In this document: piece after piece, positions 29,322 through 37,991 of the stretch
Numbering within the stretch: the first letter of the stretch is position 1
How the letters are laid out: the number at the start of each line of letters is the position of its first letter
NCBI RefSeq assembly: GCF_900101755.1
Contig: NZ_FNAE01000007.1
Coordinates: forward strand, 62,001 to 126,000
DNA: 64,000 nucleotides
Origin: Ectopseudomonas alcaliphila
Lineage (GTDB): Bacteria; Pseudomonadota; Gammaproteobacteria; Pseudomonadales; Pseudomonadaceae
Direction: 5' to 3'
Program-made: the position numbers and the translations under genes
The notes under the pieces: model-generated
The model's database searches: none
The model's input: only the letters and a program-made list of their open reading frames with translations
Told to the model about the DNA's origin: nothing

Positions 29322-30194
29322 CTAGAGGAATGCGGCGCGGTACTGTCCCGGTGTGGCGTCCAGTGTCTGGCGAAAGCGGTTGCTGAAATGGCTGGCGCTG
29401 GCGAAACCGCAGGCCAGCGCCACCTCGCTCAGCGAGGGTTGCGGCTGACGCAGCAATTCGCAGGCGCGAGCCAGGCGTCGGGCCAGCACGTAGCGGTGCG
29501 GTGGCAGGCCGAAGCTGCTCTGGAACATGCGTGCGAAGTGGTATTCCGACAGGGCGCAGAGCGAGGCCAACTGGCTCAGCGGCAGTGGCATATCCAGATG
29601 CTGCTCGATGAACTCGCGCACACGTCTGCGTTGCAGCGGTGCCAGGCCACCCTTGAGGCGCAGGCCCTGGCGCAGGCCAACCTGGTTGAGCAACGCATGG
29701 TCGAGCAACTGGTGCGCCAGGCTGCTGGCCAGCAGGCGTTCGCCCGGCTCCTGCCAGTCGAGGGTGCACAGCTGACGAAAGCGTGCGGACTGTTCGGCGT
29801 CCTCGAGAAAGGTCGCTTCTTCCAGTTGCAGGCTGCGCGGTTCGCGATCGAGCAGGGCGACCGCGCCGAGGGCGAACTGCTCCTGCTCTATATAGAGGTG
29901 GGCAAGCTGAATCTCGCCGTTGATGATCCAGGCCGACTGATGCTCGGCCGGCAGGATGCACAGTTTGTCCGGCGCGCCCTTGTTGCCGGGCTGCTCGCGG
30001 CGAAAGGTGCCCGTGCCGCCACTGAGGTAGCACGATAGCGTGTGATGGCTGGGGGCAAGGTAGTCGCGCGCATCATGGGCGTTGCTCCAGCGTGCCACGG
30101 CCATGCCGTTGCCCAGCTCGGCCATGGCGTGCAGCCGCGCATTGGGCGAGCGGCTCATGCTCTGGAATACCTGCAGATGTTCGAATTGCGCCAT
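29322..30194 (-). CDS. AraC-family transcriptional regulator
   Basis: 290 residues from the ATG at 30194 (a GTG directly before it is also possible). The N-terminal half is a cupin-like ligand-binding region (APSHHTLSCYLSGGTGTFRR). The C-terminal 100 residues hold the double helix-turn-helix: MPLPLSQLASLCALSEYHFARMFQSSFGLPPHRYVLARRLARACELL and LSEVALACGFASASHFSNRFR, both read in parts. It is divergent from bglX. A 20-plus-base tandem motif upstream of this gene recurs before an EamA exporter at 40031, suggesting that the exporter is its regulatory target. Confidence 0.9.
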   Translation of the reverse strand: MAQFEHLQVFQSMSRSPNARLHAMAELGNGMAVARWSNAHDARDYLAPSHHTLSCYLSGGTGTFRREQPGNKGAPDKLCILPAEHQSAWIINGEIQLAHLYIEQEQFALGAVALLDREPRSLQLEEATFLEDAEQSARFRQLCTLDWQEPGERLLASSLAHQLLDHALLNQVGLRQGLRLKGGLAPLQRRRVREFIEQHLDMPLPLSQLASLCALSEYHFARMFQSSFGLPPHRYVLARRLARACELLRQPQPSLSEVALACGFASASHFSNRFRQTLDATPGQYRAAFL

Positions 30195-30256
30195 CACCTT
30201 CTCCCGAATGCGGCCATGCTACGCCTGCCGGTATGCAAAACCAGAGGTGAAGAAAA

Positions 30257-30277
30257 AAATGCGCAAGTTTGTGCAAG
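30257..30277. promoter_or_regulatory. Tandem half-site motif, copy 1 (candidate AraC-type operator)
   Basis: TGCGCAAG at 30260 and TGTGCAAG at 30270 form direct half-sites exactly one helical turn (10 bp) apart, as AraC-type activators prefer. The block begins 63 bp upstream of the AraC gene start. Copy 2 at 39960-39980 is identical at 20 of 21 positions. Confidence 0.65.
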
Positions 30278-30410
30278 TCCGGGGTCGTAATATCTGGAGC
30301 GCATTTGACTGGTACCTGGTTTATTTGCGCCGACCTGCGGCGCGGCGCGAGGACTCGGAGTATCGTGGCGGCCATTCCAACAATGATTCGCATCCCGGAT
30401 GCCGCTCTCG

Positions 30411-32705
30411 ATGAAATACCTGCGCCAGTTCGCTCTTGCCTCTGCCCTGATCCTCCCCAACCTGCTGGTTGCCGCGCCTTCGATCGATGACAAATCGGCC
30501 TTTATCGCCGATCTGGTAGGTCGTATGACCCTCGAGGAAAAGGTCGGCCAACTGCGCCTGATCAGCATTGGCGGCGACATGCCGCGTGAGCGCATCCGCG
30601 AAGAGATGGCTGCGGGTCGCATCGGCGCCACCTTCAACTCGGTGGTGCGTCCGGAGAATCGCCCGATGCAGGAGGCTGCGTTGCGCAGCCGCCTGGGTAT
30701 CCCGGTGTTCTTCGCCTATGACGTCATCCATGGCCATCGCACCACCTTTCCCATCGGTCTGGGGCTGGCCTCGAGCTGGGACATTGCGGCCATCGAGAAC
30801 AGTGCGCGGGTCGCGGCCTTCGAAGCCAGCGCCGATGGCCTGGACATGACCTTCGCGCCGACCGTCGACATCTCCCGCGATCCGCGTTGGGGGCGCACGT
30901 CTGAAGGTTTCGGCGAGGACCCGTACCTGGTTTCGCGCATCGCCGCAGCGATGGTGCGCGGTTACCAGGGTGAGGATCCCAGCGACCCGCAGCGGATCAT
31001 GGCCAGCGTCAAGCACTTCGCCCTGTACGGCGCGGTGGAGGGTGGCCGTGACTACAACGTGGTCGACATGAGCCCGATGCGCATGTACCAGGATTACCTG
31101 CCGCCTTATCGCGCCGCCATCGATGCTGGCGCCGGCGGGGTGATGGTGGCGCTGAACGCCATCAATGGCGTCCCAGCTTCGGCCAACACCTGGCTGCTGC
31201 GTGATCTGCTGCGCCGCGAATGGGGCTTCAAGGGCGTGGCGCTCAGCGACCATGGCGCGATCACCGAACTGCTGCGCCATGGTGTGGCCGCCGATGGCCG
31301 CGAGGCTGCACGACTGGCGGTCACGGCCGGTGTCGGCATGAGCATGGCCGACACGCTTTATGATCAGGAGCTGCCGGCTTTGGTGCGCAGCGGTGCGGTA
31401 GCGCAGGGCGTGCTGGATGAAGCTGTCACCCATGTGCTGAACACCAAGTACGACCTCGGCCTGTTCCACGACCCGTTTCGCCGCATCGGCCGCGCCGAGG
31501 ACGATCCGGCCGACGTCAATGCCGAAAGCCGCCTGCACCGCGCCGATGCGCGGGCCATGGCGCGCGACTCCCTGGTGCTGCTGGAAAACCATGGCGACAC
31601 CCTGCCGCTGAGCAAGAACACCACCGTCGCGCTGATCGGCCCGCTGGCCGACTCGCCGGTGGACATGCTCGGCAGCTGGTCGGCGGTCGGTGTGGCCGAG
31701 CAGGCGGTGACGCTGCGCAAGGGTATAGAGGCGGCGCTGAAAGGCCAGGGCAAGCTGCTCTACGCCCTGGGTGCCAACGTCACCGACGATGCCCACGTGA
31801 TCAATTATCTGAACCAGCTAAATTGGGATCGTCCGGAAGTGGTGCTGGACAAGCGCACGCCGCAGGCCATGCTCGAGGAGGCCGTGCGTGTCGCCGCTCA
31901 GGCCGACGTCATCGTCGCCGCGGTGGGCGAAGCGCGCGGCATGTCCCATGAGTCGTCCAGCCGTACCCGCCTGGACCTGCCGGACAGCCAGCAGGCTCTG
32001 TTGCGCGCGCTCAAGGCCACCGGCAAGCCGCTGGTGCTGGTGCTGATGAACGGCCGCCCGCTGGCGCTCGGCTGGGAGAAGGCAAACGCCGATGCGATGC
32101 TGGAAACCTGGTACAGCGGCATCGAGGGCGGCAATGCCATCGCCGATGTGCTGTTCGGCGAGCACAACCCCTCCGGCAAGTTGCCGATCACCTTCCCGCG
32201 TTCGGTCGGGCAGATACCCACCTACTACAACCACCTGCGTCTGGGGCGTCCGTACACACCTGGCACGCCGGGCAACTACACCTCGCAGTATTTCGAGGAG
32301 CCCACCGGCCCGCTCTATCCGTTCGGCTATGGTCTGAGCTACAGCGACTTCCAGCTTTCGGCACCGAAGCTGTCTGCCGAGCGCATGACCCCGGGCGACA
32401 AGATTCGCGTCAGCGTCACATTGAAGAACGCCGGGCCAAGGGCTGGCGCGACCGTGGTGCAGCTGTATCTGCACGACGAGGCCGCTTCGGTGATCCGTCC
32501 GGTGAAGGAACTCAAGGATTTTCGCAGGGTCAAGCTTGAAGCAGGTGAGGCGCGCGAGCTGAGTTTCGTGATCGACGAAACCATGCTGCGTTTCTACAAC
32601 GCCAGCCTGCAGTATGTCAGCGAGCCAGGTGCCTTCCGTGTCCAGTTGGGACTGGATTCGGAGAGCGTGCAGGAGGCGCGTTTCGAATTGTCGCCGCGCC
32701 AGTGA
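30411..32705 (+). CDS. bglX: Periplasmic beta-glucosidase, GH3 family
   Basis: 764 residues from the ATG at 30411, which opens a good signal peptide (MKYLRQFALASALILPNLLV, cleaved near VAA-PS). The GH3 catalytic N-domain contains DPRWGRTSEGFGEDPYL and SVKHFALYGAVEGGRDYN, with the nucleophile D280 in ALSDHGAI. The C-domain and a fibronectin-like tail (ATVVQLYLHDEAASVIRPVKELKDF, in parts) complete the BglX plan. It hydrolyses terminal beta-glucosides in the periplasm. Its location next to opgGH suggests it may trim periplasmic glucans. No clear ribosome site is seen. Confidence 0.92.
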   Translation: MKYLRQFALASALILPNLLVAAPSIDDKSAFIADLVGRMTLEEKVGQLRLISIGGDMPRERIREEMAAGRIGATFNSVVRPENRPMQEAALRSRLGIPVFFAYDVIHGHRTTFPIGLGLASSWDIAAIENSARVAAFEASADGLDMTFAPTVDISRDPRWGRTSEGFGEDPYLVSRIAAAMVRGYQGEDPSDPQRIMASVKHFALYGAVEGGRDYNVVDMSPMRMYQDYLPPYRAAIDAGAGGVMVALNAINGVPASANTWLLRDLLRREWGFKGVALSDHGAITELLRHGVAADGREAARLAVTAGVGMSMADTLYDQELPALVRSGAVAQGVLDEAVTHVLNTKYDLGLFHDPFRRIGRAEDDPADVNAESRLHRADARAMARDSLVLLENHGDTLPLSKNTTVALIGPLADSPVDMLGSWSAVGVAEQAVTLRKGIEAALKGQGKLLYALGANVTDDAHVINYLNQLNWDRPEVVLDKRTPQAMLEEAVRVAAQADVIVAAVGEARGMSHESSSRTRLDLPDSQQALLRALKATGKPLVLVLMNGRPLALGWEKANADAMLETWYSGIEGGNAIADVLFGEHNPSGKLPITFPRSVGQIPTYYNHLRLGRPYTPGTPGNYTSQYFEEPTGPLYPFGYGLSYSDFQLSAPKLSAERMTPGDKIRVSVTLKNAGPRAGATVVQLYLHDEAASVIRPVKELKDFRRVKLEAGEARELSFVIDETMLRFYNASLQYVSEPGAFRVQLGLDSESVQEARFELSPRQ

Positions 32706-32941
32706 TGGCGTGGCCCAAGGAGGCGAAAAATATACTCGCGCGAGCACCTGTGCCGGACTTCACGATCTGGTAATAATGCGCAGAAAGAATCCGCGCATGC
32801 GGAGACGTCACCGCTCGGTTGGCTGTCTGCATTGTGCTCGCGTTGTCTTTGCACCATTCGCCTGATTTCAACTCCCTGCAGCGGCCGCCCCTGGGCTGGC
32901 TGCTGCCTGTCAGTACGTGTTGCCCTGGAGGCTGTGTGTCG

Positions 32942-34501
32942 ATGAGTCGTTGTTCTGGAGCCCGTATGGGCAAGGCCGGCAAGCTGGCCCTCTGTGTGCT
33001 CCCTCTGCTGTTCGCTGCCCATAGCTGGGCCTTCGATCTGGATGATGTGGCGGTCAAGGCCAAGGCGCTTGCCGCCGAAGGCTACAGCGCCCCGCAAAGC
33101 CGCTTGCCCGATTCGCTGCGTGAGCTGCCGTTCGCCGGTTACCAGAAGGTTCGCTTCCTTGAAGAGAAAGCGCATTGGCGCGACGGCAAGACGCCGTTCC
33201 AGCTGTATTTCTTCCATCAAGGCATGCACTTCGACGTACCGGTGAAGATCAACGAAGTGACTGCCGAGGGCACCCACGAGATCAAGTACGACCCGTCGAT
33301 GTTCGATTTCGCCGATCTCGAGCTGGATCCCAAAGACCTCAAGGATCTCGGCTTCGCTGGCTTCAAGGTCATTCACGAGCTCAACGCCGAAGGCCGTCAT
33401 GACGAAGTGATGAGCGTGCTCGGTGCCAGCTACTTCCGCATCGTCGGCAAGGGCCAGGTGTTCGGCCTCTCCGCGCGCGGCCTGGCCATCGACACCGCGC
33501 TGCCGTCCGGCGAGGAATTCCCGCGTTTCACCGAGTTCTGGATCGAGAAGCCGCAACCGGATCGCCGTAGCCTGGTGATCTACGCGCTGCTCGACTCGCC
33601 GCGCGCCACCGGCGCTTACCGCATGGAAATCAAGCCGGGCCGCGACAGCGTGCTCGATGTGCAGTCGAAGGTTTACCTGCGCGAGAACGTCGAGAAGCTC
33701 GGTATCGCGCCGCTGACCAGCATGTACCTGTTCGGCGCCAATCAGCCCTGGCCGCGCCCGAACTACCGCCCGCAGCTGCATGACTCCGACGGCCTGGCCA
33801 TTCACGCTGGCAATGGCGAATGGATCTGGCGTCCGCTGAACAACCCGCAACGTCTCAACGTCAGCAGCTATCGCATCGACAATCCACGTGGGTTCGGTTT
33901 GATGCAGCGCGGTCGCGATTTCAACCAGTATCAGGATCTCGACGACCGCTACGAGCTGCGCCCGAGCGGTTGGGTGGAAACCGTCGGTGACTGGGGCGCC
34001 GGTCATGTCGAACTGGTGGAGATTCCCACGCCGGACGAAACCAACGACAACATCGTCGCCCTGTGGCGCCCTGAGAAGCTGCCGGCACCGGGAGAGCCGC
34101 TGGATGTCGCCTATCGCCTACACTTCAGCCGTGACGACGCCAAGCTGCACGATCCGCAACTGGCCATGGTCAGCCAGACCCGTCTGTCCGAGGGCGATAT
34201 CAAGCAAGCCAACCTGATTCGTCAGGCCGATGGCAGCACCGCGCTGGTGATCGATTTCGTTGGCGAGGAGTTGGCCAAACGCTCGCCTGATGCCGCGCCA
34301 ACCGCGCAAGTCAGCGTCGATGGTAACGCTGAGCTGCTCGAAGAAAGCGTGCGCTACAACCCGGTGAGCAAGGGCTGGCGCCTGATGCTGCGCATCAAGG
34401 TCAAGGATCAGGCGCATCCGGTGGAGATGCGCGCCGCCCTGGTCGAGGACGGCAAACCGTTGTCGGAAACCTGGAGCTATCAGCTGCCTTCCCATGAATA
34501 A
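32942..34501 (+). CDS. opgG: Glucans biosynthesis protein G (periplasmic)
   Basis: 519 residues from the ATG at 32942, downstream of CTGGAGG; an inner ATG at 32966 is possible. The signal peptide GKAGKLALCVLPLLFAAHSWA leads into FDLDDVAVKAKALAAEGY. Recognisable segments are QLYFFHQGMHFDVPVKINEV, LFGANQPWPRPNYRPQLHDSDGL and NDNIVALWRPEKLPAPGEPL, all read in parts. OpgG works in the periplasm on the linear glucan made by OpgH, setting up branching; the OpgG/OpgD family is now classed with beta-1,2-glucan-active enzymes. It overlaps opgH by 8 bases. Confidence 0.94.
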   Translation: MSRCSGARMGKAGKLALCVLPLLFAAHSWAFDLDDVAVKAKALAAEGYSAPQSRLPDSLRELPFAGYQKVRFLEEKAHWRDGKTPFQLYFFHQGMHFDVPVKINEVTAEGTHEIKYDPSMFDFADLELDPKDLKDLGFAGFKVIHELNAEGRHDEVMSVLGASYFRIVGKGQVFGLSARGLAIDTALPSGEEFPRFTEFWIEKPQPDRRSLVIYALLDSPRATGAYRMEIKPGRDSVLDVQSKVYLRENVEKLGIAPLTSMYLFGANQPWPRPNYRPQLHDSDGLAIHAGNGEWIWRPLNNPQRLNVSSYRIDNPRGFGLMQRGRDFNQYQDLDDRYELRPSGWVETVGDWGAGHVELVEIPTPDETNDNIVALWRPEKLPAPGEPLDVAYRLHFSRDDAKLHDPQLAMVSQTRLSEGDIKQANLIRQADGSTALVIDFVGEELAKRSPDAAPTAQVSVDGNAELLEESVRYNPVSKGWRLMLRIKVKDQAHPVEMRAALVEDGKPLSETWSYQLPSHE

Positions 34502-37037
34502 CACCCTAGACGCTACACAGATCCAGGATTATCTGGGTGAACTGCCGCTCGATCATGAGCGGCAGCAAGCTTTGGCTCATCGTCTGGAACAGGAGGGCGG
34601 AGATCTCGCAACCTTGCACCGTGCCCTGCAGGAACAGCAGGATCGTGTTGCGGCCGAGCCCCTGGAAGAAACCCGCGAACTGCTCGATTCGGTGCCTGCT
34701 CGGCTGGCGCTGGGCTGGCCGGATGCGCTCGAGCGCGGCTGCCGCATGGTGCAGGATCACCAGGGCCGTCCGACCATCGACTCGACGCCACCGATCAAGC
34801 GCACGCGCATGGTGCCGGAGCCGTGGCAGACCAACATCCTGGATCGCGGCTGGCGCCGGCTGAAGGGCGAGAAACCCGCGCCGCGGCCGCGCACGCGTGA
34901 GAGCGAAGACTTCGCCGAAGAGCGTTGGCGGCATGTCGCGGCGGTGCGCCGAACCGCGCTGCTGGTGCTGATGATCACGCAGACCGTGGTCGCCACCTGG
35001 TACATGAAGTCGGTGCTGCCTTATCAGGGCTGGTCGCTGGTCGATCTGGGCCTGGTGTTCGACCAGCCGTGGCAGGAGTCGGCGCGGCAGATCCTGCCTT
35101 ACGTGGTGCAGACCAGCATCCTGGCGCTGTTCGCCCTGCTGTTCTGCTGGGTGTCGATGGGCTTCTGGACCGCGCTGATGGGCTTCTTCCAGCTGCTCAA
35201 GGGGCGTGATCGCTACAGCATTTCGGCCAGCAGCTGCGGCGATGAGCCGATTTCCCCCAGGGCACGCACCGCGTTGGTCATGCCGATCGCCAACGAGCAC
35301 GTGCCACGGGTGTTCGCCGGCCTGCGTGCGACCTTCGAGTCGCTCAAGGCTACCGGGCAACTCGAGCACTTCGATTTCTTCGTCCTCAGTGACAGCAACG
35401 ATCCGGATATCTGCGTGGCCGAGCAGCAGGCCTGGATGGAGCTGTGCCGTGAGGTGGAAGGCTTCGGCCATATCTTCTACCGCCGTCGTCGGCGTCGGGT
35501 GAAGCGCAAGAGCGGCAACATCGACGACTTCTGCCGGCGCTGGGGCAGCAACTACCGCTACATGGTGGTGCTCGATGCCGACAGTGTGATGAGCGGTGAA
35601 TGCCTGACTCGTCTGGTACGGCTGATGGAGGCCAACCCGGGTGCCGGCATCATCCAGACTGCGCCCAAGGCCTCGGGCATGGACACCCTGTACGCGCGCC
35701 TGCAACAGTTCGCCACCAGCGTCTACGGGCCGCTGTTCACCGCGGGGCTCAACTTCTGGCAGCTGGGTGAGTCGCACTACTGGGGGCACAACGCGATCAT
35801 CCGGGTCAAACCCTTCATCGAGCACTGCGCCCTGGCGCCTTTGCCGGGCACCGGTTCCTTCGCTGGCGCGATTCTCTCTCACGATTTCGTCGAAGCCGCG
35901 TTGATGCGCCGCGCCGGCTGGGGTGTGTGGATCGCCTACGACCTGCCGGGCAGCTATGAAGAGTTGCCGCCGAACCTGCTCGACGAGCTCAAGCGCGACC
36001 GCCGCTGGTGCCACGGCAACCTGATGAACTTCCGCCTGTTCCTGGTGCGCGGTATGCACGCGGTGCATCGCGTGGTGTTCCTCACCGGCGTCATGTCCTA
36101 CCTTTCAGCGCCGTTATGGCTGCTGTTCCTGGTGCTCTCGACCTGCCTGCTGGCGATCCACACGCTGATGGTGCCGGAGTACTTCCTGCAGCCCAACCAG
36201 CTCTATCCCCTGTGGCCTCGCTGGCAACCGCACGAGGCCATCGCCCTGTTCTCGGCCACCATGACTCTGCTGTTCCTGCCCAAGCTGCTCAGCGTGCTGC
36301 TGATCTGGATCAAGGGCGCCGAGGCCTACGGTGGTCGCACGCGGGTGCTGTTGTCGATGCTGCTGGAGGCGTCCTGCTCGGTGCTGCTCGCTCCGGTGCG
36401 CATGCTGTTCCACAGCCTGTTCGTCACCGCCGCCTTCCTCGGTTGGTCGGTGCAGTGGAACTCGCCGCAGCGGGTGGATGATTCGACGCCCTGGAGTGAG
36501 GCTTTCCGCCGTCACGGCACCCAGGTAATGATCGGTATCGGCTGGACGGCGCTGGTGGCCTGGCTCAACCCGGACTTTCTCTGGTGGCTGGCGCCGATCG
36601 TGGTGTCGCTGGTGCTTTCGCCGGTGGTGTCGGTGTTGACCAGCCGCACGGCGCCGGGCCTGGCAGCACGGCGCAGCAAGCTGTTCCTGATCCCGGAGGA
36701 GCACAAGGTGCCGGTGGAGCTGAGCAACACTTCCGAGTACGAGCAACTGAACAGCGCGCGGGCGCTGCGCAACGGGTTCCTGCGCGCAGTGGTCGACCCG
36801 CTGTACAACGCCCTGGTCTGCGCCATGGCCCGCGCCCGCCACGCCAAGGTGGTGCCGGCTGCCGAAGCGCTGCGCGACGAGCGTATCGAGGAAATCCTCA
36901 ACGCCGGGCCGCAAGGCAAGGTCGAGGCGACCCGCTGGCGTCTGCTCAACGACCCTGACGGCATGGCGCGCTTGCATGCGCGCATCTGGCAGGAGCCGCA
37001 ACACCACGCCTGGCGCGAAGCGCTGCGCGACGCCTGA
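34494..37037 (+). CDS. opgH: Glucans biosynthesis glucosyltransferase H
   Basis: 847 residues, the full MdoH/OpgH length. The N-terminal cytoplasmic region is followed by two membrane helices (about 155-230). A GT2 domain then carries MVVLDADSVMSGECLTRLV and a KRDRRWCHGNL segment in place of the QxxRW motif. More membrane helices lie at about 525-700, and the C-terminal tail is cytoplasmic. It polymerises UDP-glucose into beta-1,2-linked backbone and exports it. Translation is probably coupled to opgG through the ATGAATAA overlap. Confidence 0.94.
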   Translation: MNNTLDATQIQDYLGELPLDHERQQALAHRLEQEGGDLATLHRALQEQQDRVAAEPLEETRELLDSVPARLALGWPDALERGCRMVQDHQGRPTIDSTPPIKRTRMVPEPWQTNILDRGWRRLKGEKPAPRPRTRESEDFAEERWRHVAAVRRTALLVLMITQTVVATWYMKSVLPYQGWSLVDLGLVFDQPWQESARQILPYVVQTSILALFALLFCWVSMGFWTALMGFFQLLKGRDRYSISASSCGDEPISPRARTALVMPIANEHVPRVFAGLRATFESLKATGQLEHFDFFVLSDSNDPDICVAEQQAWMELCREVEGFGHIFYRRRRRRVKRKSGNIDDFCRRWGSNYRYMVVLDADSVMSGECLTRLVRLMEANPGAGIIQTAPKASGMDTLYARLQQFATSVYGPLFTAGLNFWQLGESHYWGHNAIIRVKPFIEHCALAPLPGTGSFAGAILSHDFVEAALMRRAGWGVWIAYDLPGSYEELPPNLLDELKRDRRWCHGNLMNFRLFLVRGMHAVHRVVFLTGVMSYLSAPLWLLFLVLSTCLLAIHTLMVPEYFLQPNQLYPLWPRWQPHEAIALFSATMTLLFLPKLLSVLLIWIKGAEAYGGRTRVLLSMLLEASCSVLLAPVRMLFHSLFVTAAFLGWSVQWNSPQRVDDSTPWSEAFRRHGTQVMIGIGWTALVAWLNPDFLWWLAPIVVSLVLSPVVSVLTSRTAPGLAARRSKLFLIPEEHKVPVELSNTSEYEQLNSARALRNGFLRAVVDPLYNALVCAMARARHAKVVPAAEALRDERIEEILNAGPQGKVEATRWRLLNDPDGMARLHARIWQEPQHHAWREALRDA

Positions 37038-37042
37038 TCATC

Positions 37043-37073
37043 CGCCACGCCCCTGCTTGCCGGGGGCGTGGCG
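37043..37073 (+). terminator. Hairpin after opgH
   Basis: An 11-bp perfect stem, CGCCACGCCCC (37043-37053) and GGGGCGTGGCG (37063-37073). It begins 6 bases after the opgH stop. There is no strong U-tract, so it may act with Rho or as an mRNA-stabilising end. Confidence 0.55.
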
Positions 37074-37228
37074 TGATGCCTTTCTGACATACCCGCTAAC
37101 ATCTGCAACTGCACCCGAGCCCAGGCGCACGGCACCATTGTGTCTGGATCAGGTCTTTGCACGGACTGCAGCGTTTGCCTGCCCGACCTGAACACCGTTT
37201 TCGTTGATGACATTGGAGAGAAACCACG

Positions 37229-37759
37229 ATGTCGAATCTGCATGATTCCGCGCAGCGCTATGGCGCCGTTACACGCTTGCTGCACTGGGGCATGGCCGTT
37301 TTGCTGGTGTGGCAGTTCGTCACCGTTCTTGCCCACGCGCTGCTGGAAGACAGCGCACTGGACAAGTTCGCCTGGGGTACGCACAAGGCGACGGGCCTGG
37401 TGTTGATGGCGCTGGTGGTGATCCGCCTGCTCTGGGCGTTGTACAACCGTAACCGCCGTCCCGCTGCAGTCAGCACCCTGGCGCGCCTTGGTCACCTGGC
37501 CCTGTATGGGCTGATGTTCGTGATTCCCTTTATCGCGCTGCTGCGTCAGTACGGTTCTGGCCGTGAGTTCGTGGCGTTCGGCATGACAGTCATGCCGGGG
37601 TTCGACGGCAAGATCGAGTGGATGATCGCCCCGGCCAGCCTGCTGCACGGCAATCTGGGCTGGCTGCTGTTGTTCATGGTCATCGGCCACGCGGCCATGG
37701 CTTTCGTTCATCGCCGCCAGGGCGGCGAGGACGTGCTGGCGCGGATGATTGGCCGTTGA
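37229..37759 (+). CDS. Cytochrome b561 family protein
   Basis: 176 residues with four transmembrane helices. The four histidines expected to bind two b haems are H19 (RLLHW), H52 (GTHKATG), H140 (SLLHGNLGW) and H154 (VIGHAAMAF). This is the CybB/YodB type of di-haem quinol oxidase in the inner membrane. The start at 37229 has GGAGAGAA about 8 bases upstream. It has no periplasmic YceI partner here. A regulatory RNA gene follows 85 bases later. Confidence 0.88.
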   Translation: MSNLHDSAQRYGAVTRLLHWGMAVLLVWQFVTVLAHALLEDSALDKFAWGTHKATGLVLMALVVIRLLWALYNRNRRPAAVSTLARLGHLALYGLMFVIPFIALLRQYGSGREFVAFGMTVMPGFDGKIEWMIAPASLLHGNLGWLLLFMVIGHAAMAFVHRRQGGEDVLARMIGR

Positions 37760-37844
37760 ATCGAGCGGCTATGGCGAATGTCTTACACGCGGTGGCGGCA
37801 ACCGCCACTGTTGCCAGCGCGGGTTGACCTCTAATCTACACACA

Positions 37845-37951
37845 TCCCCTGCAGCGACGGATCGCTGAGGATCAAGGAAGATGACCAGGCCAAGATGGCT
37901 ACCGACAGGATGTCGGATGGTTGGGAAGAAACCCGCTTAGGCGGGTTTTTT
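37845..37951 (+). ncRNA. RsmX/RsmY/RsmZ-type small RNA (RsmA/CsrA sponge), candidate
   Basis: About 107 bases with six GGA triplets (starting 37859, 37869, 37876, 37908, 37915, 37924) and a Rho-independent terminator. Two GGA motifs lie in hairpin loops: CAGCGACGGATCGCTG (37852-37867) and CCGACAGGATGTCGG (37902-37916). The second contains ACAGGATGT, essentially the ideal RsmA/CsrA binding site; other GGAs are in linkers. This is the architecture of the RNAs that titrate RsmA under GacS/GacA control. A TAATCT hexamer (37832-37837) is a reasonable -10. A half GacA site CTTACA (37782-37787) lies where the upstream activating element should be (centre about -66), but its partner half is poor. The exact 5' end is a guess. 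Confidence 0.78.
37930..37951 (+). terminator. Rho-independent terminator of the Rsm-type RNA
   Basis: Stem AACCCGC (37930-37936) and GCGGGTT (37941-37947), loop TTAG, followed by an uninterrupted T run. The same layout closes known rsm genes. Confidence 0.88.
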
Positions 37952-37991
37952 GTTGCCTGCGAAAAACACTACCCCCGGTTCATCTGACGCT

